This document shows, piece by piece, positions 23,690 to 35,388 of a stretch of DNA of 64,000 nucleotides; the first letter of the stretch is position 1, and each line of letters starts with the position of its first letter. The position numbers and the translations under genes were made by a program. The notes below the pieces were generated by a model. The model saw only the letters and a program-made list of their open reading frames with translations, was not told the origin of the DNA and searched no databases. Source of the stretch: Canna indica (lineage: Eukaryota > Streptophyta > Magnoliopsida > Zingiberales > Cannaceae); assembly GCA_034359265.1 (NCBI GenBank), contig CP136892.1, positions 7,984,501 to 8,048,500 of the forward strand. The letters run 5' to 3'.

Positions 23690-25965
23690 TTAACGAGAAG
23701 AAGTGAAGAAAATAGAGAAGACAACAAGAAACTTCGTTTGGGCAAATAACGAAAAGAAATGGGCAAATTTGATTAAGTGGAAAAGAATTACTGCAACCAA
23801 ATGTTTGCTAAGAGGGTATTTCCACTATTGAATGGACATTTGGTTGCAAAGAGGGTATTTCCACTATTGAATGGATGTAACAGTATTTGGTGCAATTTTT
23901 ATGAAGCAAAATATGGACAAGTACATCCTTTGGATGATAAGAAAGTAAATTAAAATCAGACCAAGCAAAATTGATTTTGAATTGTATGGAAACCGAAAGA
24001 AGGATTAAAAATGAAACTAAATGACAAAAAGGCAAATATTTAGGAAGATCCTTGGTTGGGGAACATTCCTTTGAGTAAGCGATTTACAATCATCAATGTA
24101 GAAGAATCGATTGAATACAACAAGATTAGTAAACTTGAGAAATGGTTAGAAGTGGGAAGAAGATGTTATAGGTAGATGCTTCGACGACCCTCTGAAGGAG
24201 AGTATTCAAGTGATTCAATTTGACAATAAAAACTCAAATGATAGATGAGCTTGGAAAGACGATATGGATGAAAATTTATCATTCAAAAGAGCTTACCACT
24301 TTTTCAAAACAAAGAAGTATAATGCGGTAGACTTAAATTTAAATTGGAAAAAAATATGAAATTTGAAAGTAGATGAAAAGGTTAAGGGCAATCTACCTAC
24401 TTCAAATTGGTCCAAGAGTTTACAGGTATGGAAATAAAGGAGTGATATATTTGTAGAGCTGGTGAATACGAACAAAAATATATTTTGTATGATTGTGATC
24501 AAAGGGTATGGAAATACTAGAAATATGTAGAAATGAAGCTGAATGTGAATTTCAAACATATGATAAAATGGGATAAAAAGTCTACATAAATGTTGAAAGC
24601 TTTCATTGCAAACTCATTATGGCTATTTTGAAAAAATAGAAATAGGGTTAAGTATAAAAAAAATCTTTGAAGAATTGAACAAAGGACTAATGGACACACT
24701 TTGAGTTTTGCTGATATAGCGAATAAGAAGAAGGATATAAGAAAAGAAGCTTCAAGTCTACCGAATCACTTTAAGTGGAATGAAGATACCGTTTGAATGA
24801 TGAGTAAGAGATTTGAATTGGCTGAAAACCCTTTAAATGTAGAATTAAAAGACATTTAGTTCAATCTAGATAATGTAAGATAGAAGCAAATTAAGGGTGT
24901 GAAGGTTATCTCGTATTGTCAGCAAACAATCATAACTTTGAATAAGGAAATTGAGGTTCCTTAGGTGCTGTTTGGTTAGCGAAAATTATGTTCTGGTTTG
25001 GTTTTAATGAAACTGAAAATTTGGTTTCAAAAACTTGGTTTTGGTTTCTAGTTTTTCAGTTTTTTGAAAACGCGTTTGGTTAATAAAAACAACATCAGTT
25101 TTAGTTAGTTGAAACCAGTAAATATTTATTTGATTATAAAAAATAATATTAATTTTCCTTGAACATTTTTAGTAGTAATTAAATGTTTAGTTAGTTTACA
25201 AAATTAAATATTTGTTAATATGGTTACAAAATATTTAAATGATTTAATTAATTAAGTTATTGGTAATTTAAGATTTTTTTATTCAATTAGATATAAAAAT
25301 TAATTAATAGTTATTATAAAAAAAATTTAAAAAAAACAAGTCCAATGATCTAAAATTGGGTTTGATTAAATTATAAATAGACCAACTTTAAAAAAATTGA
25401 GTTATTAGATATAAATTGATTTAATTATTTTATAAATTTAAGATAAAAGTTTGAGTTAAAAATGATGATTTTTATTTTTATTTTTAAAAATTCGATATAG
25501 TTTGATTTATTTTTAAATTAATTAATTTTATAAAAAAATATTTATAATTACAAAGTTGTCACAACATTTTGATAACGAAACCGACAGTCTCGAAACCACA
25601 GAAAACAATATTCTGTTGTTTTCATTTTTATTAAGAAAACTGGTTTCGTTTTCATTCTGGTTTCGATTCAGTTTCACGAAAACACTAAACCAAACACGTT
25701 TTCGTAAGCAGTTTTGGTTTCAGTGAAACTGAAACCATAAAAACAGACTTGGTTTCGCTAACCAAACAGGCCCTTATGTTTTCAGATTTGGTTGATAGAA
25801 TTTGACTTACAAGTGATAGTTGTAAAGTAATAGGATGGTCCTTTGTTAATAGAAATAAAAATAGAGAAGCTCATTTGCTGGCCATGGAGGCCTTGAATAG
25901 TCCTAATAGTGATTTTTTTCTAGTTTTGACTGAATGTTAATATAATGTGGAGGAATGCTTTTGTT
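23690..25965 (+). pseudogene. Old LINE ORF2 3' half, interrupted by a Harbinger element
   Basis: Plus strand, heavily decayed. Near 23700-23800 it reads REEVKKIEKTTRNFVWANNE and WANLIKWKRIT, the LINE reverse transcriptase thumb. Near 24045: DPWLGNIPLSKRF. Near 24290-24420: FKRAYHFFKTK, LNWKKIWNLKVD, NLPTSNWSKSL (zf-RVT). After the inserted element, 25790-25910 reads CKVIGWSFVNRNKNREAHLLA, the RNase H C-terminus. The left edge is cut by the Helitron. A 36-bp stretch near 23810-23875 is duplicated in tandem (GAGGGTATTTCCACTATTGA). Confidence 0.7.
24964..25773. mobile_element. PIF/Harbinger-type non-autonomous element
   Basis: An 810-bp element flanked by TTA (24961-24963 and 25774-25776). Ends are inverted: GGTGCTGTTTGGTTAGCGAAA on the left, and the right end reads inward GGGCCTGTTTGGTTAGCGAAA. 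GGTTTCAGTTTCACT-like motifs repeat near both ends. No transposase. It splits the LINE RNase H region. Confidence 0.82.
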
Positions 25966-25978
25966 TTTCAAATATTAA

Positions 25979-26182
25979 GTCCATGTGTGCTTCGTAGGAT
26001 AAGAAATAATATGATAAAAAATAAATTAATATTCATTATTTATTTAGTGCATAAATTAGAAAAAAATAAGTATAAAATTAATATTATATTCGATGTATAC
26101 CGGATTTAAAATATTTATATTCAATTCATCATTATTTATTATACAATCATATTATATCATATCCAATGAAGCAAACATACCA
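25979..26182. repeat. Tourist-like MITE, copy 3, TAA target duplication
   Basis: Starts GTCCATGTGTGCTTCGTAGG, ends CCAATGAAGCAAACATACCA, and is flanked by TAA at 25976-25978 and 26183-26185. Same family as 4807, 5153 and 26740. Confidence 0.7.
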
Positions 26183-26185
26183 TAA

Positions 26186-26739
26186 AGGGATAAAATATAT
26201 TTATATTTAAGAATGTAATAGTTTTGGAAAGTAATAAATAGATGAGTTTTTAAAAATAATAATAATTAGAAATGATAAGTCAATAAAGAAAATGACGTGG
26301 ATATTCAGTTGTCTATCGATATTATAATTGAGAAGTGGATTAACTAAAAATCTAATATAGCATTTATATATATTTAAATGTTATACACGAATTCAAGAAT
26401 ATGAACACAAGAAGTATAATTAGCTAGACATCAAATTTATAATTACAAGCAATATGCCTAAATATCTAACCACTGAGCTAATAGCTAGTGGATAAAATTT
26501 TGCCTAATTTAATCAAAGTTCAAATAACATAGAAGACCCATTTTGATGTAAATATGATCCATTCTTACATTAGGAACAATTCACAAAATCTTCTTTACCT
26601 GCTCACTTCCCCCAAACATTCTTCATATTCCAATTAAAATAGCATAACCCTTCATAAAAAATTGCTCCTAAGAATCTAATATTTCTCCATGTTCAAAATC
26701 CTTTGCACTTATTTTTTTCTCGCTAAAAAGTCAAAACTC
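26186..26739. other. AT-rich spacer
   Basis: No gene, RNA or bounded repeat recognised. Confidence 0.45.
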
Positions 26740-27189
26740 AAAAAACATATTTACTTAGTAGGATAAAAAAAGATAAGATAAGAGATGAATTAATGTACGT
26801 ACGTATAGTGTATTAGTGCATGAATTAGAAAAAAATATGAATAAAAAATATAAAATTAATATTATATTTGATGTACACCGAATTTTAAAAATTCATATCT
26901 AATCATTTCTCATTTATTATCCAATTCAATCTTTACCAAGATATATATTGAACTTTGGACTTTGTCTCATATATATTTTGAACTTTTATTTCACCAAATT
27001 ATATCCTGAACTATTATATTTGTATCAATTGCATCCATTCGTCAAAATTTCGTCACCTACCTCGTTAACCGTGTGATGTGGCTTGCACACATGGATTAAA
27101 AAAAATAAATTAATTTCAATATTTTGTTTTCACGTATGCTTCACCTTTACTCCACTCGAACCTCGCTCGCTCCACCAGTTCGTAGTTGG

Positions 27190-27325
27190 CCACGAGTTCG
27201 TCGTCGGCCAGCGAAGTCGATGCGTTGTGGGGGAAGTCCGCCTTGATAAGCGAGAAAGTCAAGTGGTTGTTGTTCCCGATGTCGGCAAGTGAGTCACCGA
27301 GCACATACACCCCGGCCACCCCTCG
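27190..27325 (-). pseudogene. GDSL esterase/lipase fragment
   Basis: Minus-strand frame reads VYVLGDSLADIGNNNHL, then KADFPHNAST. This is the block I region of plant GDSL lipases (VFGDSLxDxGNNNxL...KADFPxNGxD), including the nucleophile Ser in GDSL. Only about 45 residues are kept, and the catalytic His/Asp region is absent. A captured exon piece. Confidence 0.8.
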
Positions 27326-27372
27326 TCGCCTAGTAGCGGTGCGCACTACACCAGCATCTCTTGCTCTTCTTG

Positions 27373-27580
27373 CTAATGGAGGCATCTTTGCTCTCTACAC
27401 TGTTCATCTTTGCACTCTTCCTGCTCCTTACAAGCATCAAACGAACCTCCAAGAAGACAACACGCCTCCCACTATATATCCCCACCGAGGCTTCCCGTGA
27501 TCAGGAACCTCCACCCGCTCGGCTCACTTGCTCACCGCTCTCTTCGCGCCCTCTCCAACAAGTATGGATCATTGATGCTC
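27373..27580 (+). pseudogene. Cytochrome P450 (CYP71-like) N-terminal fragment
   Basis: Plus strand. A hydrophobic signal-anchor ([19 protein letters not shown]) is followed, after a one-base frameshift near the proline hinge, by [18 protein letters not shown] and [11 protein letters not shown], matching the CYP71-type pattern LPxIGNLHQLGxLPHRSLRxLSKKYGPLM. No I-helix or heme-binding Cys is present. A captured first-exon piece. Confidence 0.72.
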
Positions 27581-27589
27581 TCCAACAAG

Positions 27590-28030
27590 AGGAAGCACTT
27601 GGGAAGGAGCCTCGATGTGCGAAGCAACCTCAATAACCTGTCAGGAACCATCTCCTCCATCACAAAGCCTCGTTGTTGTGTGTGTCTCGTCACATATTCT
27701 TCTTTGATGTTTTTGACACGATGAGCAGTTGGAGAATATCTAGTGTCCTCATCGCCTTCTTCACTTGAGAATGATGCTTCAGACTTCTTCGTTTGTAGCA
27801 GTTGGCGAAGATTACACGGCTCGGAGCAGCACGAGCACCGTCTTACGCCCGAAGAAGCAGCCAGTTCGTGGTTGTCGTCGAGAGGAACCTCATCGAGATC
27901 TTCTACCATGTCGACGCTCCCTTGAACGTTGACTCCCCTAGGCTTTTTGACAGCTACAACGGCGGAGGAGAGAAGGCATGCCTCACACATCTCCCGGAAG
28001 TTGGTGAGCTTCCGATGGCCATGGCAGCGA
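27590..28030. other. GC-rich Pack-MULE interior, unidentified gene piece
   Basis: Both strands are open over long stretches: minus 27532-27990, and plus 27802-28041 reading RNLIEIFYHVDAPLN and DSPRLFDSYNGGGEK. I do not recognise either translation. By context this is probably another captured exon. It ends at the nested hAT (28039). Confidence 0.4.
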
Positions 28031-28038
28031 CGTTCAAG

Positions 28039-29367
28039 TAGTGGCGGATCCAGAAAATTTTATTAGTGGGGGCAAACTAATACATAAATTTTTAAAACTT
28101 CAAGTTCAAGCTAATTTTGATAGTCGACCTCGATGAGTCTTCATGTTTTAAAAATATTGCAAAAAAATTTCGTTATCAATATTGTCAAATACTTCTTTCT
28201 CAATGTATGTAACTAAACAATCACTTAATCATTCATCTCCCATCTGATTACGTAGTTCATTTTTTATAAAATTCATAGTAGAAAAAGTTATTTCAACACT
28301 TGATGTTGCCACATGAAGAATCAATACTAACTTTAAAAGTAAATAAATCAATGGGTAGTCGAATTTCATCCCTTTGGTTAGGATGATACTCATATATTAT
28401 TCTTTTAGCCGGATCGGCGGGAGATTTTCTAAGTCAATTTTTAGGTGTTCTTTTTTACATTGAGGTTGTATTTTATTTTCAGAACTAGAATCATTATTTA
28501 TTTATTTATTTAAAAAAAATCTTTCCATAATTTTCTCCATAATTTTTTCAATCAATTTAATCATTAAGAAAACAAAAGATAAATATTGAAATAATTAATA
28601 ATGCTGAAAATACAAAAATTAATAACAATAAAATAATTAATATTGAATGAAATAAAAATATCGGTCTTACCACCCGAAGAATGTAACAATCAATAAACTA
28701 AAAATACATGCCGGTAGACCGGCGGAGATTGTAGGTTATCCGACGAGCGACAGCGGCAGTGAGCGCCGAGCGATGAGCTGTGAAGGCGAGAGACAGAACT
28801 AGCACCGAGCAACGAGCTGTGAAGCCGACAACGAACGCTGAGCGATGAGCTGTGAAGGCGGCAACGAGCAAGTCAGACGACAAATGGCGATGAGCAAGTG
28901 AAAGCGAGCAGCTAGCTGTGAAGGCGAGCCGCAGACGGCGGCGACGCCTACGAGCAAGTCAGGCGACAGCGAGCCGTGAAGGCGAGCTCCGAGCGACTGA
29001 GCGAGCGTCGAGCGACGAGCAACAGCGAGCAAGTCAATCGGCACTCGGTAGACAACAACGATCAGCAAGTCAGCCGGCAACGAGCTCACTATGAAGGCGA
29101 GCGACGGAGCGACGGGAGTGTGAATTCCTGAGTTTGACTTGTGAGTTGTGAGAGTTGAGCACCGTGGAGTATGTGCATGACAATTGAATGGCACACATGG
29201 CACATTAATTGCCAAGATATGAAAAGATTTGATGGTAAGTTAGTAACATCACTGTGCCTAAAATAATTAAAAGTTAATAAATTTCATGCTTTATACAATA
29301 ACTAGTGGGGGTATCCAAAAAAATTTTAAGAAAAGAAAAATATTAGCCTACAGTGGATCCGCCACTA
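28039..29367. mobile_element. hAT element nested in the Pack-MULE
   Basis: The ends are inverted: TAGTGGCGGATCCA...TAGTGGGGGC on the left, and the right end reads inward TAGTGGCGGATCCACTGTAG. Flanking 8-mers CGTTCAAG (28031-28038) and CGTGCAAC (29368-29375) agree at 6 of 8 positions, consistent with an aged hAT TSD. The interior contains a hAT transposase remnant (28100-28360) and a GC-rich low-complexity block at 28735-29130 with repeated GAGCGACGAGC / GAGCTGTGAAGGCGAG motifs. Confidence 0.75.
28100..28360 (-). pseudogene. hAT transposase C-terminal (dimerisation) remnant
   Basis: The minus-strand translation has MNFIKNELRNQMGDE, a stop (Trp expected), LSDCLVTYIEKEVFDNI, NEIFLQYF, a stop, and NMKTHR. 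This matches the end of TTF-type hAT transposases (xxFIKxELRNxMGDxWLNDxLVTYIExExFxxIxNxxIxxxFQxMKxRR). The upstream catalytic region is not preserved. The stops show it is inactive. Confidence 0.75.
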
Positions 29368-29375
29368 CGTGCAAC

Positions 29376-29600
29376 GATGCATGAGACAGTAGTGACGCGT
29401 CCAGATTGCTGGTGGTGTACGTGCCGGTAGACGTGCTGGCGATGCACCTCATAATGAGAGGTGACGACTCCTCCTACATCGCGCTCCTCCCATCCGGCTT
29501 TGCCATCCTTCCTGATGGCAAATCCACCAGAGGGTCACTGCTGACGGTGGCTTTCCAAATTCTGGTGAACAGCCTTCAATCGACGGCGAAGTTGACGGTC
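29376..29600 (+). pseudogene. HD-ZIP IV transcription factor C-terminal fragment
   Basis: Plus-strand frame reads [20 protein letters not shown], then [17 protein letters not shown] and [15 protein letters not shown]...TAKLTV. This is the C-terminal domain of class IV homeodomain-leucine zipper proteins (GL2/PDF2/ROC type), where it follows the START domain. The homeodomain, zipper and START are absent. The reading is open apart from its joins. It lies directly right of the nested hAT. Confidence 0.85.
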
Positions 29601-30084
29601 CGTCAACATCCTCATTGAATGCAACTAGTGCTTCTTCTTCGTCGGCGGGGAAGAGGAGGGGTGTCGGTTGGGCGGAACGCTGCGCCACCTAGAGTAGTGT
29701 TGGCTTCTCTCCTCTAGAATGGAGAGCACTCCAACGAGGGAGCCGGCAGTGTCGACAATCATAACGTTGGGGATATAAGATAAAATAATATATTATGAAC
29801 ATATAAGATAAAATAATATTAGTAATGTTGAATAATGTTATTTTGGATAATTTTTTAATTATATTTTTAAAAAATAATTTTATTAATCCACGTATGCAGA
29901 CCACGTAACCCGATTAACGGGGTAGGTAACAAAATTTTAACGGAGGAATATAATTGATACAAATCTAATAATTCAGGATATAATTTGGTGAAATAAAAAA
30001 TTCAGAATACATTTGAGATAAAATCTAAAATTCATAATATATCTTGGTAATTATCCTATATTATTCAATGGAGCAAACATACCA

Positions 30085-30548
30085 AAAATCTTTAGCTATT
30101 GTTAACAATAGAAAACATGAGCAATTCCAAATAACACAAGCTCAACACTACTATTAGTTCATGTGGTCAAAATCTAGTATACGAATGTCAATGGATTACG
30201 TTATAGATCAAACAAAATTAAATTTATTATTTAATAATGTTGGACTAAAGAGCTACGTACTTGTGAAGATTAATCTTGGGCCTAAATGGATCGAACGTTT
30301 GCTCTTACACTACTAATCGGATTAAGTTTGGGCCCAAATGGGCCGCCCCCTCAATGTCTCATTCTTAATTTCATGAAATAATTGTGATTTTGACAAGCAC
30401 ACAGCGAACTCCACTGAATTAAGATACTAATTAATTAATTAATAATGTTCCGCTGTGGTGGGTAAATTTATCTTTAATTAACTTGGACAATTAATTCATG
30501 CATGGTAAATATTAACATCACCTTCATGCGTGCAAAACATCTGCAATT
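30085..30548. other. AT-rich spacer
   Basis: No gene recognised. It lies between MITE copy 4 and the TSD of the second LINE. Confidence 0.45.
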
Positions 30549-30843
30549 AGTAGGAATTTAACTTTTTATTAAAAAAAAGAAAAAAAAAACTTACTCGAGA
30601 AGTCAGATTATATCCAAGGAATTAGGAAGAGAAGGCAGTGGACATTTGATCGTGCACTCCTAGGCCAACTCCCAGCATATTCTCATATTTCTTCGAACAA
30701 AAATCATTATTATTAATACGAAAAAACTTTACATCATACTCATTTACATGAAAACTCACTCCTTATTTATATCTCAATAATACAAACTCAGAAATAAAAT
30801 CATATTTAACATAACTACTAATGTTATTACCCTCCCTACATAC

Positions 30844-33800
30844 TCATCCCACAATTATAAACAATGGAATGATCTCTTGGATCATGCTAAACTCTTTGTC
30901 TTTATTGAATTTTTTCACTATCATAACCTCACTACAACAATTCCCTATCTCAGAATACGCATTAGGGGATTTAGGAATTGAATCTTCTATATCACATTCC
31001 TCCTTGTTATAGAACCCGAATATTCTTCCATGTAATCCAACCTTTGCAACTTGATGAGCATTGTCTTTTCTTTTCCTATTCACAAAAATTTAGGAAGACA
31101 CTTTAATTTCTCCACCAACATGCATTATATCTTGAATCATATACTTTGCATACATAGAGGTTTGCTACCTTTGTTTAAAAACTCTTTCATCTTCTTGCAA
31201 TCTGAAAACGCCTTCAAGTGTTTTATATTCATTTGTTTCAGTTTAGTTAATGCAAACCAAACAACATTCATCTATGCCATCATAGCATTTGACTTAACTG
31301 ACTTACAATAACCCATCATCAATGCTTCATTGCTTTCATTCACTACATAAAAATCCAAGCCAGCATCTATTGTTTGCTCCAACCAAGCTGCATCAACATT
31401 AAACTCTTAGTTCTTTTTCCCCCTCAACATCATCTCTTTCTTGCCTAACTTCACCCCTTATATTTTCATCCCTACATGTTAGTTTATCTCCCATTTAAAT
31501 CACCTCAATACCAGTTCCAGACATACTTCAACCATAGTTCTGCTTATTATAGTGTTGACGTCAAACCCTTTGTTTTTGAAACACAGTTCATTCCTATTTT
31601 TCCATAAGAACTAGTGCCCTGCTGCAATGATACTCCCAACATCTGTCATAAAATTTATTCCAAACTTTTTACCCTCAATCAACCATTTTCCCAGATACCA
31701 CTGCTCTTTGTGTTCAAATTTATATTTAACTCTCTGCTCAATTTCCTTCCAGAATAACTCAGCAAGCCTACATTCACAAAAAATATGATTGATTGTATCA
31801 TTATCTTCCCCAAAAGTGAAATATTTCTAAGCCTTAATTTTTGATCTTTTTGCTAATAGTTCAGTAGTGGGAAGCTTTCTTTGCACTAGTTTTCATACAA
31901 AAATTTTTATTCTGAGAACAACCTTCAATTTCCAAATCAACCTCCAATCTATATCATTCACATCCATCTCTTCGTCTTCGTTCATCAAGAAATTATAAGC
32001 CACACTACTGTTAAGTTTGTATTTATCATTAAGAGCCCAAATTCATTTATCATCAATCTCTCTTTTCGGTAAATATATTTGGCTTACACTTCTTGCTAGT
32101 TCCTCTCCAAAAACTTCTTTTACTAGTTGAATGTTCCACTCACCATCCTTTATCAATTCATTGACACAGTTCACCTTGACAATGCAATCCATGTTAACAT
32201 ATGTAGGCCACCAATTTACTGGGATAGTCCCAATCCAAGGATCTTGTCATATACTAGTGTTTCTTTTATTTTCAATCTTGATTTTTAAACATTCTCTTAA
32301 TTTTTCCAAAGTATAAAGGACATCTTTCGCAGTAAAGTTAGTTTTTTTTCATTTCAACTTAGACTAGGGGTGCATATTCTCATATCTTAAGTTGAGGAGT
32401 TCAGCCCATTTTTTATCCTTTCTATTTAAAATAGGAAAGATTCTCTTTCCATGAACGACAATCTTGACTATCCCCAGATCTTTAACTCTCAAGCCTCCAT
32501 TTGCTTTACTCGTAGAAACTCTTTTCCAATTCACCAAGTGTATGCCTCTACTCTTTTTGTCATTTCTCCAAAGATAACCTCGGGTAATCTTTTGGTGTTC
32601 CTTGATTACTTTATCATTTATCCATGATGAAGATAAAGCATGCATGGGGTTGAATTAATAACTGAGTTCAGTAACACAACCTTCCCTGCTTGAGATATAT
32701 CTCTGCTCGCCTAGTTATTTAGTTTAGCTTTTGCCTTTTCTACAATTTATCTTTGCTTGTCCAAATGGACTCTTCCTTTATCTATCCAAGCTCCCAAATA
32801 TTTAAAAGGCAATTTTCATTCTTCTATGTTCAACAGCTCACATAACTTTTTCCTCTTACTCTTTGGGAATGCTTCTAGGAATATAATTTCAGACTTACCA
32901 TGATTCACTCTATAGATCCAGAACTTTTTAAAGGCTTCTATAAGACTTCTCACAACATTTCATCACCATAATAATATCATCTGCAAAGAACATATGACTC
33001 ACTTTAAGACCTTTGAATTTGAATCCCTTGATACTCCCTTTATCAATCTCTTTCTCCAGCACTTAGCAAGTAACTCCTGCATCAAGATAAACAAATAAGG
33101 AAATAATAGATCTCCTTGTCTCACTCCTTTATGACCTTTAAAATTCTGAGTGTTCCCCATTTATAGCACATCTGAACCTTGCTGAAATCATACATCCTTT
33201 TATCCATTTAACAAACTTATCTGGAATGTTCATACATCTGCATACATCTTCAATAGCCCCCCAATCAGCCCTGTCGTATGCCTTTTCAAGATTCAATTTC
33301 AGAATGAAGAATGACTTTTTCCTCTTTGATCTTCCCACAATATTCACAACTTCAGAAGAATTAAGATGTTATTATGCATGTTTCTATTATGCACAAAAGC
33401 CCCCTGCTCCCCAGAGACTAACTTTCCAATCCAAGGTCTTAACCTGTTGACCAATACTTTAGATATAATTTTATAGGCCACATTGCATAATGCAATTGGC
33501 CTATAATATTTTATTACTTTTGGAGATTCACTTTTAGGGATAAGAACAATGTCAGTATGTCCCAAGCTTTCAGAAATTTCCCCATTAATATGAAATGACT
33601 TCAATGCTTCCATATAAGAGTTTCTAATTATATCTCATTCATAGATATAGAACTCCAAATTAAACCCATCTAGCTCAGGGGCTTTGCCTTTCCCAGGCTT
33701 TTAATTGCTTTAATTTCATCCTCAGAGAACATGCCACACAACTGATCATGATTCCTCCTATGTATTTTTTTTTCAATTAAGATTCAAATCTTTAATATTG

Positions 33801-35052
33801 CTGCAACATCCTTTACCTTCCCATTTCCATCTCCTTATACCAACCAACAAATTCCCTTATTATGTCTTTATTCTCAGTGAAGCAGCCATTCTCAGTCTGA
33901 ATTTTCATTATCATACTCCTTTTCTTGAATTTGGCCATATTGTGAAAATATTTAGTATTCTTATTATTCATTTCAACCCGTTTTTCTCTTGCTTTTGTCC
34001 ACCACTTGATATGTATCTATCTGTTCAGTGAAGTAGCCTTATTAGTCAAACATCTGATTTTATCAATTACAAGCTCACAAGCTCCACCATTTTCATCAAT
34101 CTTCTCCATAGTATCTAATTCATTCAGGACATCTTTTAGCATTTTTTCAAGTGGCCCGACCTGAACATTGCTCCATTTAGTGAGATCAGAACTTAGCTTT
34201 CTTAAACATTCACCATATGTCTCCCTTTTACTCCCAGCTTTACTCATACTCTCTCAACTTTCTTGGATTGTCTGAGAAAGATTATCATATTCCATCCAAA
34301 ATAATTCAAATACAAATTTCTTCTTCCATTTTTTTCCTCCTTTCCTCTTGTCTGTTTTCCACTAAAATGGGCTTGTGGTCAAACGATATTCTTTTAAGGT
34401 GCTTAACTATTGAATAGCCATAGATATTTATCTAATCTTCATTTACATATGTCATGTCCAGTCTAGCCCAAATTCTTTTATCACCCTCATGTTGTTGCAC
34501 CAAGTGAATATACATCTCATATATTTTAAGTCCATGAGCCCAGCTTCAAAACATATATCCTTAAAAGCTTTCAAATAGTTGTCATTAACAATATGTTTGC
34601 CACCCTTTTTGTCCATTTCATGAGTTACACAATTAAAATACCCTATAACCATCCATAGAATTTTATCAATGTCTAAGCTTCTCAAAAATTGCCAAAGCAA
34701 CTAGTCTTTCCCTTGCATCATTGCTAGCATACACACCTGTAAGCATCCATAATTTTCCTCCAGAACTTCTAACAACAACATCAATTGTTTGACTACAACT
34801 ATAAACTAGTGAGACTTCAAAACACATACTTTTCCATGCAAGAATTGTCCCTCTTGATTTTCCATCCCCTAGAACAATTATACCATCCCAGCCACCACCA
34901 AATTTCTTCAAACATATCCTAGCATTATCGTCATCCAGATGAGTCTCAACCAACAAAACTAATTCTGGATTATGCTCCCTCAATAAGGAATTTAAGGTAT
35001 CCCAAGCTGAAGTCTTGACACAACCCCTAATGTTCCACATGATTATTTTCAT
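30844..35052 (-). pseudogene. LINE ORF2: endonuclease, reverse transcriptase, RNase H; broken
   Basis: Endonuclease from 35052: KIIMWNIRGCVKTSAWDTL, LVETHLDDDN, LTGVYASNDARERL, then FTWCNN near 34500. RT motifs: IVLIPKSESPKVIKYYRPIA (near 33550), SGEQGAFVHNRNMHNNIL, LEKAYDRADWGAIEDVC (near 33270), and FFADDIIMVM at about 32980. Thumb/zf-RVT: SSWINDKVIKEHQKITRGYL, GIHLVNWKRVSTSKANGGL (near 32550). RNase H C-terminus: NRKRKDNAHQVAKVGLHG near 31050. Numerous stops and frameshifts make it inactive. Confidence 0.9.
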
Positions 35053-35388
35053 TGAGATTTCAAAGTGTCTTTCTCTTTCTCCTTCCCTAATATGGGATCA
35101 CCGTCTGGCTCAATTAAGTCTTTATCTTTTGAAAATCTTCTTTTCTTTGCATTATTATGTTTGATGTTGAAAGGAAACTCTTGACCCAGAATACTTCGTG
35201 AAGAGTTTTTTCTTACTCTTCATCTCAATGTATCACCACTGCCACCAATTTATGTGTCCATTTTTTCAAAGCATGCTATTTCCTTTCTTTAATTTTTTCC
35301 ACAGTAATAGAAAAAGTATTTGTAAGCCTTTTGTGAAATTCAATTAAGCTCTTCTCAATATCAACATGCACTTGGACAGGTCCAGTAC

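Larger units (their letters stand above)
26937..30056. mobile_element. Pack-MULE with long TIRs and three gene fragments
   Basis: The left arm, about 26937-27117, and right arm, about 29872-30056, are inverted copies over ~180 bp. Both read inward TTACCAAGATATAT, TTTCACCAAATTATATCCTG, TTTGTATCAATT and CACCTACC/TTACCTACC then GTTAA. Long TIRs with host gene pieces inside and no transposase define a Pack-MULE. A 9-bp TSD could not be made out. Contents in order: GDSL lipase piece (minus), P450 piece (plus), an unidentified GC-rich piece, a nested hAT, and an HD-ZIP IV piece (plus). Confidence 0.72.
26740..30084. repeat. Tourist-like MITE, copy 4, split by a Pack-MULE
   Basis: The left part, 26740-26936 (ACATATTTACTTAGTAGGAT to TTATCCAATTCAATC), and the right remnant, 30057-30084 (TATTCAATGGAGCAAACATA), together make one full copy of the family seen at 4807. 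The 3.1 kb between them is the Pack-MULE. Confidence 0.65.

Noticed and set aside
10691..25965. LINE remnants on both sides of the Helitron read as one element split by it
   Set aside because: The left remnant is best read on the minus strand and the right on the plus strand, so they are not simply the two halves of one LINE.
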